NCBI RefSeq assembly: GCF_000422645.1
Contig: NZ_AUGL01000002.1
Location: 186,001 to 250,000 of the forward strand
Length of the DNA: 64,000 nt
Direction: 5' to 3'
From: Ferrimonas futtsuensis DSM 18154
GTDB lineage: Bacteria; Pseudomonadota; Gammaproteobacteria; Enterobacterales; Shewanellaceae
The translations under genes and the position numbers were made by a program. A model generated the notes under the pieces. The model worked only from the letters and a program-made list of their open reading frames with translations, had not been told where the DNA came from and did no database searches. The first letter of the stretch is position 1. Each line of letters opens with the position of its first letter. Below, piece after piece: positions 19,093-26,944 of the stretch.

Positions 19093-19515
19093 TTACTGGC
19101 TGAGGTTGCTGAGAATGACGCCCAGGCAGCCGCCAATGGCGATGGCCGGCCCATAGGGCACGCCTCTCTCTCTGGCTTGCCGGCGATTGATGATCATCAT
19201 GGCGATGGCGATGGTCGCCCCCAACAGCGTGATGACCAGCAGCACCCCGGGAAACAGCTCAGGTTTTATCCCCAGGGAGTAGGCAGCCAGCAGTTTGGTG
19301 TCACCAGCGCCAAGAATATTAAGCATCATTAACGCCATTCCGATAGCGATGATAATAATGGGCAACAGCAACTGAATCTGTTCCCTAGGGCCGGTAAGAG
19401 CAATAATTGCGGTGAGCAGACCGGCAAAAGCGACTGTAATATTTGAAATTTTTCTATCTCTTATGTCGCTATTAATTGCAAATAGACTCACTAGCGCAAG
19501 AGTGATCAGCAGCAC
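19093..19515 (-). CDS. cpaA: Prepilin peptidase CpaA/TadV
   Basis: 140-residue A24-family aspartyl prepilin peptidase, which cleaves the leader from Flp and the TadE/F pseudopilins at the inner membrane. The two catalytic aspartates are visible in SDIRDRKISN and in the GxGD motif LGAGDTKLLAAY. Four to five hydrophobic helices; the N-terminal methylase-like domain of PilD is absent, as usual for TadV. It is transcribed away from flp across a 197-base A/T-rich promoter region, so its expression is separate from the main tad operon. Confidence 0.92.
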   Translation of the reverse strand: MLLITLALVSLFAINSDIRDRKISNITVAFAGLLTAIIALTGPREQIQLLLPIIIIAIGMALMMLNILGAGDTKLLAAYSLGIKPELFPGVLLVITLLGATIAIAMMIINRRQARERGVPYGPAIAIGGCLGVILSNLSQ

Positions 19516-19712
19516 TTTTCACCTCGTAATTTTACCGTCTTATCCGTACGTTAACCCGAGTCGTAACGACTGTATCAGACTTTATCATTTTTTTCTTATA
19601 AAAATATAAGGAGAAAAGGCTAGTGGGGAAAATCGGATCGAACATAGTATTGGAACGGCAAAGCAATCAAGGCAATTGATGCCAAACAAATTATTCCTGG
19701 GGGAATCTTCAT
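19516..19712. promoter_or_regulatory. Divergent cpaA / flp promoter region
   Basis: 197 A/T-rich bases between cpaA and flp, well below the G/C content of the flanking coding DNA. The flp start has a strong CCTGGGGGAATC site. A weak sigma-54-like pattern (TTGGAACGGCAAAGCA near 19650) was examined, but the GG-GC spacing is off by one, so it is not claimed. Confidence 0.45.
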
Positions 19713-19925
19713 ATGTTCGATTACATCAAGTCCAAATTCTACCTCTCTTTCGGTCAGTACATTAAAGACGAGCGTGGTGTAACCGCCGTAGAATACGCCA
19801 TCATCGCCGTAGCCATGTCCGCCATTATCCTGGTTGTATTCAACGATGGCTCCCTGAAGACCGCCCTGACTGATGCTGTTGGCTCCATTAAGACCAACAT
19901 GACCTCTGCGACTACTGCCAACTAA
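19713..19925 (+). CDS. flp: Flp/Fap-type major pilin subunit
   Basis: 70-residue type IVb pilin. A short basic leader is followed by the Flp motif DERGVTAVEYAIIAVAMSAIILVVF: processing occurs after the Gly, leaving the +5 Glu and an adjacent Tyr that define the Flp family. The mature fibre subunit is thus about 47 residues. It is the first gene of the rightward tad cluster and is followed by a strong terminator at 20085-20111, which would let pilin be made in excess over the assembly machinery. Confidence 0.95.
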   Translation: MFDYIKSKFYLSFGQYIKDERGVTAVEYAIIAVAMSAIILVVFNDGSLKTALTDAVGSIKTNMTSATTAN

Positions 19926-20057
19926 TTGTCAGTCGCCAATTAATTGTCCACGGTGGGGTTTGTTATCGACGTCAATTAATTGCCAGTCGCCAAGGATTTG
20001 TCGGCGCCTAATTGCCCCGACAGTCTAAATCGATAATTCATCTTTTTAGTCTGTCGG
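19919..20057 (+). repeat. flp 3' region: 18-bp-phased palindromes plus long hairpin
   Basis: The palindrome CAATTAATTG occurs at 19937-19946 and 19973-19982; a one-mismatch copy, CAACTAATTG at 19919-19928, spans the flp stop codon, and a degraded one (CAAGGATTTG) is at 19991-20000. Starts fall on an 18-base lattice (19919, 19937, 19973, 19991). AATTGTCAGTCGCCAA (19924) recurs as AATTGCCAGTCGCCAA (19978). A long hairpin follows: CCGACAGTCTAAA 20017 / TTTAGTCTGTCGG 20045-20057, one mismatch. Likely a decayed tandem repeat plus an mRNA-stabilising stem. Confidence 0.55.
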
Positions 20058-20084
20058 CGGCCAGACTCAATACCGAATAAGAGC

Positions 20085-20111
20085 AAAAAGGAGGCTTGCC
20101 CTCCTTTTTTT
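20085..20111 (+). terminator. Intrinsic terminator between flp and cpaB
   Basis: Stem AAAAAGGAGG (20085-20094) / CCTCCTTTTT (20100-20109) with a 5-base loop, continuing in T. It ends 10 bases before the cpaB ATG, so most pilin transcripts should stop here and the assembly genes depend on readthrough or on a promoter inside this short region. Confidence 0.85.
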
Positions 20112-20120
20112 ATAGATGCT

Positions 20121-20894
20121 ATGAGTAGATTATTCATTTTCGTCATTATCTTCGGCATCGTGCTGTTTTCTATCTTTTCTTTAGAAGAATTCCTGATTGC
20201 GCCACAGCCCGAAGTCGCAGCCGTAGAGAATAAGGTCAGAGAGGTCGAAGTGGCACGTCTTGTTCGGGACGTAAGTCGCTCTGAGTCCGTAGATAAAACC
20301 TCTCTGGAATTTATCTCCCTGAATGAAACTGCAGTAGTGAGCCAGAACATTACCCCTGCCAGGGAACTTAAACTCACCAAGGGAAGTGTTTTCGGCGACG
20401 ATTACAAGGCTGGAAGCTTTTTATTATCTGACATGGTGTCAAATCCAGGTGACAAAGGGTATTTGATGCTGTCCATCGGCGACAAATATGTCCCCTATTT
20501 TTATTCTTCTGACGACAACCAGGCCATCGACACTATTCCTATTGCCGTAGGTGACCGGGTGAGTTTTGTGGCCACCACTGCCGCGACACACAACATCAAA
20601 GAGGCGGGTTACGCCGAGATTACCGACATCACCAGCCGGGTCATTGTCGATGATGCCAAAGTGATTCAAGTGCTCAGCGCTCCCCAGAACCAGCAGGAGC
20701 AGGAGGAGGTCGACAGCAGCCTGCTGATCGCCCTGACTGTGGAGCAGGTGCTGCAACTGGAGATGGCCAGAAAACTGGGGGACATCACCCTGGTGCCATC
20801 TCGGCTGACCGGCAACACCCTGTCGGTGAAGAGCAGTGACGTCATAGAGCGTCTCAGTGGGGTTCGGGAGATGCGTGCCGGGGAGGCTCAATGA
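20121..20894 (+). CDS. cpaB: Flp pilus assembly protein CpaB/RcpC
   Basis: 257-residue periplasmic/inner-membrane protein with an N-terminal anchor helix (about 3-21) and a SAF domain (VARLVRDVSRSESVDKTSLEF, ITPARELKLTKGSVF), then the RcpC/CpaB C-terminal region (DRVSFVATTAATHNI). CpaB proteins couple the secretin to the inner-membrane platform. There is no good Shine-Dalgarno before ATG 20121, because the upstream terminator stem occupies that space; a purine patch AGATG is all that is seen. Overlaps the next gene by ATGA. Confidence 0.9.
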   Translation: MSRLFIFVIIFGIVLFSIFSLEEFLIAPQPEVAAVENKVREVEVARLVRDVSRSESVDKTSLEFISLNETAVVSQNITPARELKLTKGSVFGDDYKAGSFLLSDMVSNPGDKGYLMLSIGDKYVPYFYSSDDNQAIDTIPIAVGDRVSFVATTAATHNIKEAGYAEITDITSRVIVDDAKVIQVLSAPQNQQEQEEVDSSLLIALTVEQVLQLEMARKLGDITLVPSRLTGNTLSVKSSDVIERLSGVREMRAGEAQ

Positions 20895-22228
20895 TGATTA
20901 TGAGAGTGACAGCCTGGCTGGTGGCCCTTTTGGTGACCCTGGTGATGGCGTTGATGCCCGCCACGGCCGCAACATACAACCTGGATGAAGGAGGGGCCAA
21001 GACCCTGAGATCCAGTCAGCCCATCGATACCGTGTTCATCTCCAACGCCAAGGTGGCGGACTACAAGGTGGTGGATAATCACAAGGTCGTGGTATTCGGT
21101 GTTTCCCCCGGCCTCTCTACCGTGATTCTCTACGGTCAGGAGGGGCAGGAGTTGGCCAATCACACCCTGGTGGTCAACCTTAACCCGAAAGTCCTGGAGC
21201 AGTTGGTGGCAGCACACTATCCGGATGAGAAGATCACCATCCGCAATGTGCTGGAACAGGTGGTGTTGGAGGGGACCGTTTCCAGTGAAACGGTCAAGCA
21301 GTCGGTCTATCAGCTGGTGGGTGAGATGCTGACCAAGGAGGTCCAGGTCAATGAGATCGTCCTCAATGACACCAACGGCAATGAACTGGCCAACCTCGAA
21401 TACGGTCGCACCAGCCTCTACCGAGGTGTCATCAACAACCTCAAGGTCCTCACCACTGAACAGATCAACGTCAAGCTGACGGTGGCGGAAGTGTCCAGTG
21501 GCCTGCTCAGTCAGTTGGGCGTCCAGTATGGCTCCGAAGGGGCCGAAGCGGGTCAGTTTGTGGATTACCTGCTGGACTTTTCTGCCGAAGACATCATCTC
21601 TGTTATCTCCGCTAAGAAGGATGAAACCCTGGGGCAGGTGCTTGCCGAGCCCAACCTGTCGGTGATCTCCGGTGAGACCGCCAGTTTCCTGGTCGGCGGC
21701 GAGATCCCCATCGCGGTGCGCACCGATGACACCGTCTCGGTCACCTACAAGGAGTATGGTATCAAGCTCAATCTGGTGGCCAAGGTGATGGACAGTGACA
21801 ACATCCGCCTCTCCCTGATGCCGGAAGTGAGCTCCATCGACCCGCAGAACACCTATGACAGCACCATCGCCAATATCCCGGCCCTGCGCACTCGTCGTGC
21901 CCACACCACTGTCCAGCTGAAAGATGGTCAGAGTTTTGTTCTGGCGGGCCTGCTCACGTCAGAGGAGCGGGAGCTGCTGTCTCGGGTACCACTGCTTGGC
22001 GACATCCCGGTACTGGGCAGCCTGTTCAGCCATACCGAGTCCGATTACACCAAGACTGAGCTGATCATCGTGGCCACGGTCAATTTGGTGCAGCCCACGT
22101 CGCCTGAGCGTCTGAGGCTGCCGATGATGCAACGTACCAGCGACCTGGAACGGCTGCTGGGGATCGAATTCAGCAACCCTCAGCAACCCGAACTGCAAGA
22201 GGTTCTGACCCAGGGAGGTTTCCGATGA
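20891..22228 (+). CDS. cpaC: Tad secretin CpaC/RcpA
   Basis: 445-residue outer-membrane secretin through which the Flp pilus exits. A signal peptide (about residues 1-26, ending ATA-ATY) is followed by the N-terminal pilus-secretin domain (LRSSQPIDTVFISNAKVADYKVV), a BON/N1-like region and the secretin core with VLAEPNLSVISGETASFLVGGEIPI and QLKDGQSFVLAGLLTSEERELLSRVPLLGDIPVLGSLF, the diagnostic C-terminal beta-barrel signature. Overlaps cpaB and cpaD by four bases at each end, typical of translational coupling. Confidence 0.95.
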   Translation: MMIMRVTAWLVALLVTLVMALMPATAATYNLDEGGAKTLRSSQPIDTVFISNAKVADYKVVDNHKVVVFGVSPGLSTVILYGQEGQELANHTLVVNLNPKVLEQLVAAHYPDEKITIRNVLEQVVLEGTVSSETVKQSVYQLVGEMLTKEVQVNEIVLNDTNGNELANLEYGRTSLYRGVINNLKVLTTEQINVKLTVAEVSSGLLSQLGVQYGSEGAEAGQFVDYLLDFSAEDIISVISAKKDETLGQVLAEPNLSVISGETASFLVGGEIPIAVRTDDTVSVTYKEYGIKLNLVAKVMDSDNIRLSLMPEVSSIDPQNTYDSTIANIPALRTRRAHTTVQLKDGQSFVLAGLLTSEERELLSRVPLLGDIPVLGSLFSHTESDYTKTELIIVATVNLVQPTSPERLRLPMMQRTSDLERLLGIEFSNPQQPELQEVLTQGGFR

Positions 22229-22692
22229 AACAGACCACTATCCTATTGGCAGTGCTGCTGTGTGGCTGCAGCGCCACCCAGGCCCCGGATCCCGCCAAAG
22301 TCATGGTGCGTCAGATGGAGACTCGTCTGGAGCTGGCGTCTGTCAGGCTGCCCGACGCAAACCGACGCTCCCAGGCGTTCATCAATGACTTGAGCGAGCA
22401 TTCCGACCATCTGAGCCTGCGCATTCAATATGGCCCGGGAGCCAAACAGATGGCCAACGCGCTCAAACTTACCGCCTATGGCCAGGGGGTTTCCCCGGTT
22501 CGGGTCAATCTGGTGGCCCTTCCCGGCAGTGCCAGGGACAAACTGACCCTGGATGCACGCTACCTGCTGATTCAGAACGATGAGTGTGGCCGCCTTTCCA
22601 TGGCCCGCCGAGAGCAGTACAGCTTCGGTTGCACCCTGGAGTACAACCGCACACTGAGCCTGACCAACCCCCTGCCTGGAGGTGCTGAATGA
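22225..22692 (+). CDS. cpaD: CpaD/RcpB-like Tad lipoprotein
   Basis: 155-residue lipoprotein with lipobox LCGC (Cys14). The remainder, with SLRIQYGPGAKQMANALKLTAYGQGVSPVRVNLVALPG and a Cys pair (CGRLS, FGCTLEYNRTL), fits the position and size of CpaD/RcpB proteins, which help secretin assembly or gating. Similarity to named CpaD members is weak and the call rests mainly on gene order between the secretin and tadZ. ATGA overlaps on both sides. Confidence 0.75.
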   Translation: MKQTTILLAVLLCGCSATQAPDPAKVMVRQMETRLELASVRLPDANRRSQAFINDLSEHSDHLSLRIQYGPGAKQMANALKLTAYGQGVSPVRVNLVALPGSARDKLTLDARYLLIQNDECGRLSMARREQYSFGCTLEYNRTLSLTNPLPGGAE

Positions 22693-23894
22693 ACCTGAGC
22701 AGCATCTTTAAGAGCGGTGGTGCTGAGAAGAAAGAGGCCAGCCAATGCCTGGATTTGGTGGTGTCTCCCGACTCTGAGTTGCGTGACCGTGTGATGGAAG
22801 GCTATGCCATCGAGGGCTTTGGCCAACCCAAGGTGGAGAGCAGCCTGGAGGCCGTCCGCGAGTGGGCCGAGAGCGAGCACGGCGCGCGCACCCTGATATT
22901 GGATCTGCGCTACGCCGATGCCGAGCAACTCAAAGAGGTTGTTGAGGCCCACACCACTCAGCTGGATGTCCAGATCAGTGTGGTCATCCTGGGGGAGTCC
23001 GATTCCATCAAGTTAAAGAACTGGGTGGAGACTCAGGGCGCCCGCTATGTCTTGTGGGAAGGTAACGTCAACGGCCTGATCCACAACGTCGGCGATCTTC
23101 GTCGCCCCGGTCCTGCCACCGGCAGTTACAAGGCCAGGACCGCCAAACGGATTCTGGTGCTGGGCAGCAAAGGGGGAGTCGGGGTCAGCTGCGTCAGCAG
23201 TGCTCTGGTGCATCTGTTCTCCGCCAAGGCGGGCTTGCCGACCCTGTTGGTGGACCACGACAATGGTGCGGTGAGCAGCGATCTCTATCTGGGCATTGAG
23301 GGGCTGAAGATCCGTCAGAACAGCTCAGATCTCAGCCATAAGGAGATCGATGCCTCCATCGCCCGGACATACCTGAACCGGGTCAACGACCGGGCGGACT
23401 GCCTGATGCTCGAGAGCGTCAACAACTGTGTCGGGTTTCATGCTCCCAACCTGTTGGAGCTGTCCCGTCAATTGGCCCAGGACTACAACTTCATCATCGA
23501 CTCGGTGCCCTCCACCCTGTTTGACGAAGTCAATGACCCGGGATTTGCCGAGCGCTACCACCGCATCTACGTGGTGCTGGACCCATCGGTCAGCTCGCTG
23601 CGCGCTTACAATCAGCTGAAGAGCAAACTGGACAAGGTTCCCCACAGGGTGATCGTCAATCAGTCACGACCCAACGGCGACTATGCCCTCACCATGGCCG
23701 ATGCCCTGGATAAGCTGAAGATGGAGTCCGCCATCTCTCTGGGCTACGAAGCGGGGCTGGAGAAGGGGCTGATTCAGAAAGGACACTCCTTCATCGAGTC
23801 CAAGAAGCTGCTGCGCAGCCTGGCCACCATTGTGGATGAGCTGGCCGGCAAGCGCATCTATGGCGGCGGTCGACTGAGGTGGTTGTCCCGATGA
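22689..23894 (+). CDS. tadZ: Tad localisation ATPase TadZ/CpaE, atypical P-loop
   Basis: 401-residue MinD/ParA-superfamily protein that places the Tad machine at the pole in other species. The N-terminal ~130 residues form a receiver-like domain without a conserved phosphorylation site; the ATPase follows. The deviant Walker A reads LGSKGGVGVSCVSS: signature Lys161 is kept, but the P-loop Lys-Thr is replaced by Val166-Ser167. LLVDHDNGAVSSDLYLG corresponds to the switch I region. Similar deviations are known in some TadZ proteins, so ATP hydrolysis may be weak or absent while dimerisation persists. Confidence 0.88.
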   Translation: MNLSSIFKSGGAEKKEASQCLDLVVSPDSELRDRVMEGYAIEGFGQPKVESSLEAVREWAESEHGARTLILDLRYADAEQLKEVVEAHTTQLDVQISVVILGESDSIKLKNWVETQGARYVLWEGNVNGLIHNVGDLRRPGPATGSYKARTAKRILVLGSKGGVGVSCVSSALVHLFSAKAGLPTLLVDHDNGAVSSDLYLGIEGLKIRQNSSDLSHKEIDASIARTYLNRVNDRADCLMLESVNNCVGFHAPNLLELSRQLAQDYNFIIDSVPSTLFDEVNDPGFAERYHRIYVVLDPSVSSLRAYNQLKSKLDKVPHRVIVNQSRPNGDYALTMADALDKLKMESAISLGYEAGLEKGLIQKGHSFIESKKLLRSLATIVDELAGKRIYGGGRLRWLSR

Positions 23895-25159
23895 GCGTAT
23901 TGAAGAAGATCTACATCGATCTCAGGGATGAGATCTTCGATGCCATTGACGCCGCCAGCATTGGCGACGTCAGCAAGGAGGAGCTGCAGGAGCAGTTGCG
24001 CCTCTCTGTGGACCTGCTGGTGGATCAGCGCCAACTGCAGGTGACCAGCATTCAGCGTATGGAACTGGTGCGTGCCCTGTTTGCCGAGCTCAAGGGGCTG
24101 GGGCCTTTGCAGGCGCTGCTGGAAAACGACGACATCTCCGACATCATGATCAACGGTCCCAACGACATCTTCATCGAGATTGGCGGCAAGGTTGAGCGCT
24201 CCGAGATTCAGTTCGTTAATGAGAAGCAGCTGAACACCATTGCCAAGCGGATCGCCTCCAATGTCGGGCGACGCATCGATGAGGCCAAGCCTCTGTGTGA
24301 CGCCCGCCTCGAAGATGGCAGCCGGGTGAACATCGTCATTCCGCCGCTGGCCATCGACGGTACCTCCATCTCCATCCGTAAGTTCAAACAGCAGAAGATC
24401 CAGATGGAGAATCTGGTGGAGTTTGGTGCCCTGTCCATGGAGATGGCCAAGCTGCTGACCATCGCCTCCCATTGCAAGTGCAACGTGTTGATTTCCGGTG
24501 GTACGGGCTCGGGGAAAACCACCCTGCTCAATGCCCTGTCTGCGTTTATTGGCGAGACCGAGCGTATCGTCACCATCGAGGACGCGGCCGAGCTGCAACT
24601 GCAGCAGCCTCACATCGTGCGCCTGGAGACTCGCCAGGCCAGTGTCGAGGGCACAGGTGCCGTGGATGCCCGGGAGCTGGTGATCAACGCCTTGCGGATG
24701 CGCCCTGACCGCATCATTGTCGGCGAGTGTCGGGGCGGCGAGGCGTTCGAAATGCTGCAGGCGATGAACACCGGCCACGACGGTTCCATGTCCACCCTGC
24801 ACGCCAACAGCCCCAGGGACGCCATTGCCCGAGTGGAAAGCATGGTGATGATGGCCACCGCCAGCCTGCCTTTGGCGGCGATTCGCCGTGCCATCGTCAG
24901 CGCCGTGGATCTCATCGTACAGGTCAAGCGTCTGCACGATGGCAGTCGTAAGGTGATGTACATCTCCGAGGTGGTGGGTCTGGAGGGGGATAACGTGGTG
25001 CTGGAGGACATTTTCCGATTCGAGACCGGCATCGATGGCTTCTCCGGGAACCGCATCCGCGGAGACTTTCGCACCCCGGGTCTCTCCACCCGCTCGGTGA
25101 TCTACGAGCGTGCTCGCTTCTTCGGTCTGGAGCAGGAGCTTAAGGAGATCTTCTCATGA
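23891..25159 (+). CDS. tadA: Tad secretion ATPase TadA/CpaF
   Basis: 422-residue hexameric secretion ATPase that powers Flp pilus assembly and retraction. Start at ATG 23891, overlapping the tadZ stop (ATGA). Landmarks are [26 protein letters not shown] (CpaF N-domain), Walker [15 protein letters not shown], Asp box [11 protein letters not shown], Walker [23 protein letters not shown], and His box [19 protein letters not shown]. All catalytic elements are intact, in contrast to tadZ. Confidence 0.97.
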   Translation: MSVLKKIYIDLRDEIFDAIDAASIGDVSKEELQEQLRLSVDLLVDQRQLQVTSIQRMELVRALFAELKGLGPLQALLENDDISDIMINGPNDIFIEIGGKVERSEIQFVNEKQLNTIAKRIASNVGRRIDEAKPLCDARLEDGSRVNIVIPPLAIDGTSISIRKFKQQKIQMENLVEFGALSMEMAKLLTIASHCKCNVLISGGTGSGKTTLLNALSAFIGETERIVTIEDAAELQLQQPHIVRLETRQASVEGTGAVDARELVINALRMRPDRIIVGECRGGEAFEMLQAMNTGHDGSMSTLHANSPRDAIARVESMVMMATASLPLAAIRRAIVSAVDLIVQVKRLHDGSRKVMYISEVVGLEGDNVVLEDIFRFETGIDGFSGNRIRGDFRTPGLSTRSVIYERARFFGLEQELKEIFS

Positions 25160-26073
25160 TTCGCCTGGCCTTCCTCCTGGTGCTGTTCGGCCTGCTGTTT
25201 GTCTGGTGGCAGGATCGAAAACGTCACAACAAGATGGACAAGCTGATCGGCATGGAGCGGGAACTGGAGGCCCAGGAGGTGGCGCGGATGGTGATCGACG
25301 CCAGCCGATTCGACGCCAGCGTCAAGACCCGGCTGCGGGGGCACTGGAAAAGCCTGATCAAGCTGATGTCTCCCAAGCCTCAGGTGAAGATGGCGCTCTA
25401 TTTCTGTGTCTCAACCACCGGGCTCTATCTGCTCAATGAGATGTTGCTGCACCTGAGCCTGCCGATGCTGTTGGGGTGGGGGTATCCCATTACTTTCGTG
25501 ATCTTCATTATGCAGCTGCAAAAGATGCGAGAGCAGAGGTTTCAGGATGACTTTCCTGACGCCCTCAACATCCTGGCCGGGGCCCTGTCTGCCGGTCAGA
25601 GTGTGGTACACGCCTTCGAATATGTGGGAGAGCAGCTGGACAATGACGTTGGCCGGGAGTTTAAGCTGATGTCTGAACGACTGCTTATCGGTGAAGATCC
25701 CGATGATGTGCTTCAGCGAAGCGGCAGCACCTTCCCCTATGTGGAGTACTTCTTCTTTGTCTCCACCATCCGCCTCAATCTGAGCCGCGGGGGACAGCTC
25801 AAGGATGTGATCAACCGAATCAACCGGCTGATGTTCGATGCCCGGGCCCTGGACAAGAAGAAGAGCGCATTGACCTCAGAGGCGCGAGCCTCCGCCAAGA
25901 TTGTGGCGGCGCTGCCCTTCGTTTTCCTGCTGATTCTCAAATACACCAGCCCGGAGAACTACAACTTTGTGATGTTCGAGGAGGGCGGTAAACCCATCTT
26001 TTACTACGTGCTGATCAGTGAGTGCATCGGCTTCGCCTGCATCGCCTGGATTCTGAGGGGGGTTGACTCATGA
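25156..26073 (+). CDS. tadB: Tad inner-membrane platform protein TadB
   Basis: 305-residue GspF-type platform protein. Hydrophobic segments lie at about 3-16, 88-106, 110-124 and 255-303. The cytoplasmic GspF domain contains FPDALNILAGALSAGQSVVHAFEYV and the conserved block LNLSRGGQLKDVINRINRLMFDARALDKKKSALTSEARASAKIV. It pairs with TadC to form the pilus-assembly platform. ATGA overlap with tadA and with tadC. Confidence 0.93.
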   Translation: MIRLAFLLVLFGLLFVWWQDRKRHNKMDKLIGMERELEAQEVARMVIDASRFDASVKTRLRGHWKSLIKLMSPKPQVKMALYFCVSTTGLYLLNEMLLHLSLPMLLGWGYPITFVIFIMQLQKMREQRFQDDFPDALNILAGALSAGQSVVHAFEYVGEQLDNDVGREFKLMSERLLIGEDPDDVLQRSGSTFPYVEYFFFVSTIRLNLSRGGQLKDVINRINRLMFDARALDKKKSALTSEARASAKIVAALPFVFLLILKYTSPENYNFVMFEEGGKPIFYYVLISECIGFACIAWILRGVDS

Positions 26074-26939
26074 CCTATGTGCCTCCCTATGTGTTCTACC
26101 TGGTGGCGCTGGTGTCCGCCCTGCTGCTGGCCTGGGTGGGCGCCCGAATCTGGGATCGCTTTGCCACTCGCTGGAATGTCAATGCCCTGCTGGGCAGCGG
26201 CCAGGGAGAGAGAGCCCAGGGGCAGTGGGTAGATAAGGTGGTGAGCCCGTTCAGCTTCAACCAGAAGGAGATGGAGAAGAAGCTGGCCAGTGCCGGAATC
26301 TATCAGGAGTGGGTGGCGCAGAGTTACTACTTCCTGAAGTTCATTCCCTTTGTGGTGGTACTGGCGGTGGGGATCTTCCTGCTGATGCGGGGTTATGTGG
26401 ACTCCACCAAGTTCATCCTGATGGTGAGCCTGAGTGCCGTGGCCTTCCTGGTGGTACCGGACATCTATCTGGATATGCGAGCCAAGAAACTGGTGCGCAA
26501 GATCAGTGGCCGTCTGCCTTTCCTGCTGGATTTGATGAACGTCTGTGTTCATACCGGCATGACGGTGGAAGCGGCCCTGGACCACCTGGCAGGAGAACTG
26601 GTGATGGTGGACCGCCACCTGGCCCGGGTGGTTCGCATCACAGTGGAGCGTTCCAAGGTGGTGGGGATCGAGAAGGCGATCCATGAATTCTATGAGCTGG
26701 TGCCCACCAGTGAGGCCCAGAGTTTTGTAATGACCATTGTCCAGAGTCTGCAGTATGGCTCCTCAGTAGGGCCTGTGCTCTCTGGTCTTGCGTCGGATAT
26801 TCGGGAGATCAACATGATGAACCTGGAGGAGAAGATCGGAAAGTTGGGGGCCAAGATGTCCATCCCGCTGATCCTCTTCATCATGGTGCCCATTGTGGTG
26901 TTGATTGCCGCTCCCGGAATCATGCGGATGTTGAGTTAG
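26070..26939 (+). CDS. tadC: Tad inner-membrane platform protein TadC
   Basis: 289-residue paralogue of TadB with the same GspF fold. Membrane segments are at about 8-25, 88-105, 110-130 and 265-285. The domain signature is LPFLLDLMNVCVHTGMTVEAALDHLA and FVMTIVQSLQYGSSVGPVLSGLASDIR. It starts inside the last codons of tadB and is followed after 5 bases by tadD. It acts with TadB as partner of the TadA ATPase. Confidence 0.93.
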   Translation: MTYVPPYVFYLVALVSALLLAWVGARIWDRFATRWNVNALLGSGQGERAQGQWVDKVVSPFSFNQKEMEKKLASAGIYQEWVAQSYYFLKFIPFVVVLAVGIFLLMRGYVDSTKFILMVSLSAVAFLVVPDIYLDMRAKKLVRKISGRLPFLLDLMNVCVHTGMTVEAALDHLAGELVMVDRHLARVVRITVERSKVVGIEKAIHEFYELVPTSEAQSFVMTIVQSLQYGSSVGPVLSGLASDIREINMMNLEEKIGKLGAKMSIPLILFIMVPIVVLIAAPGIMRMLS

Positions 26940-26944
26940 AGAGG

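Noticed and set aside
19645-19670. Sigma-54 type promoter before flp
   Set aside because: The GG and GC dinucleotides are one base too close for a -24/-12 promoter.
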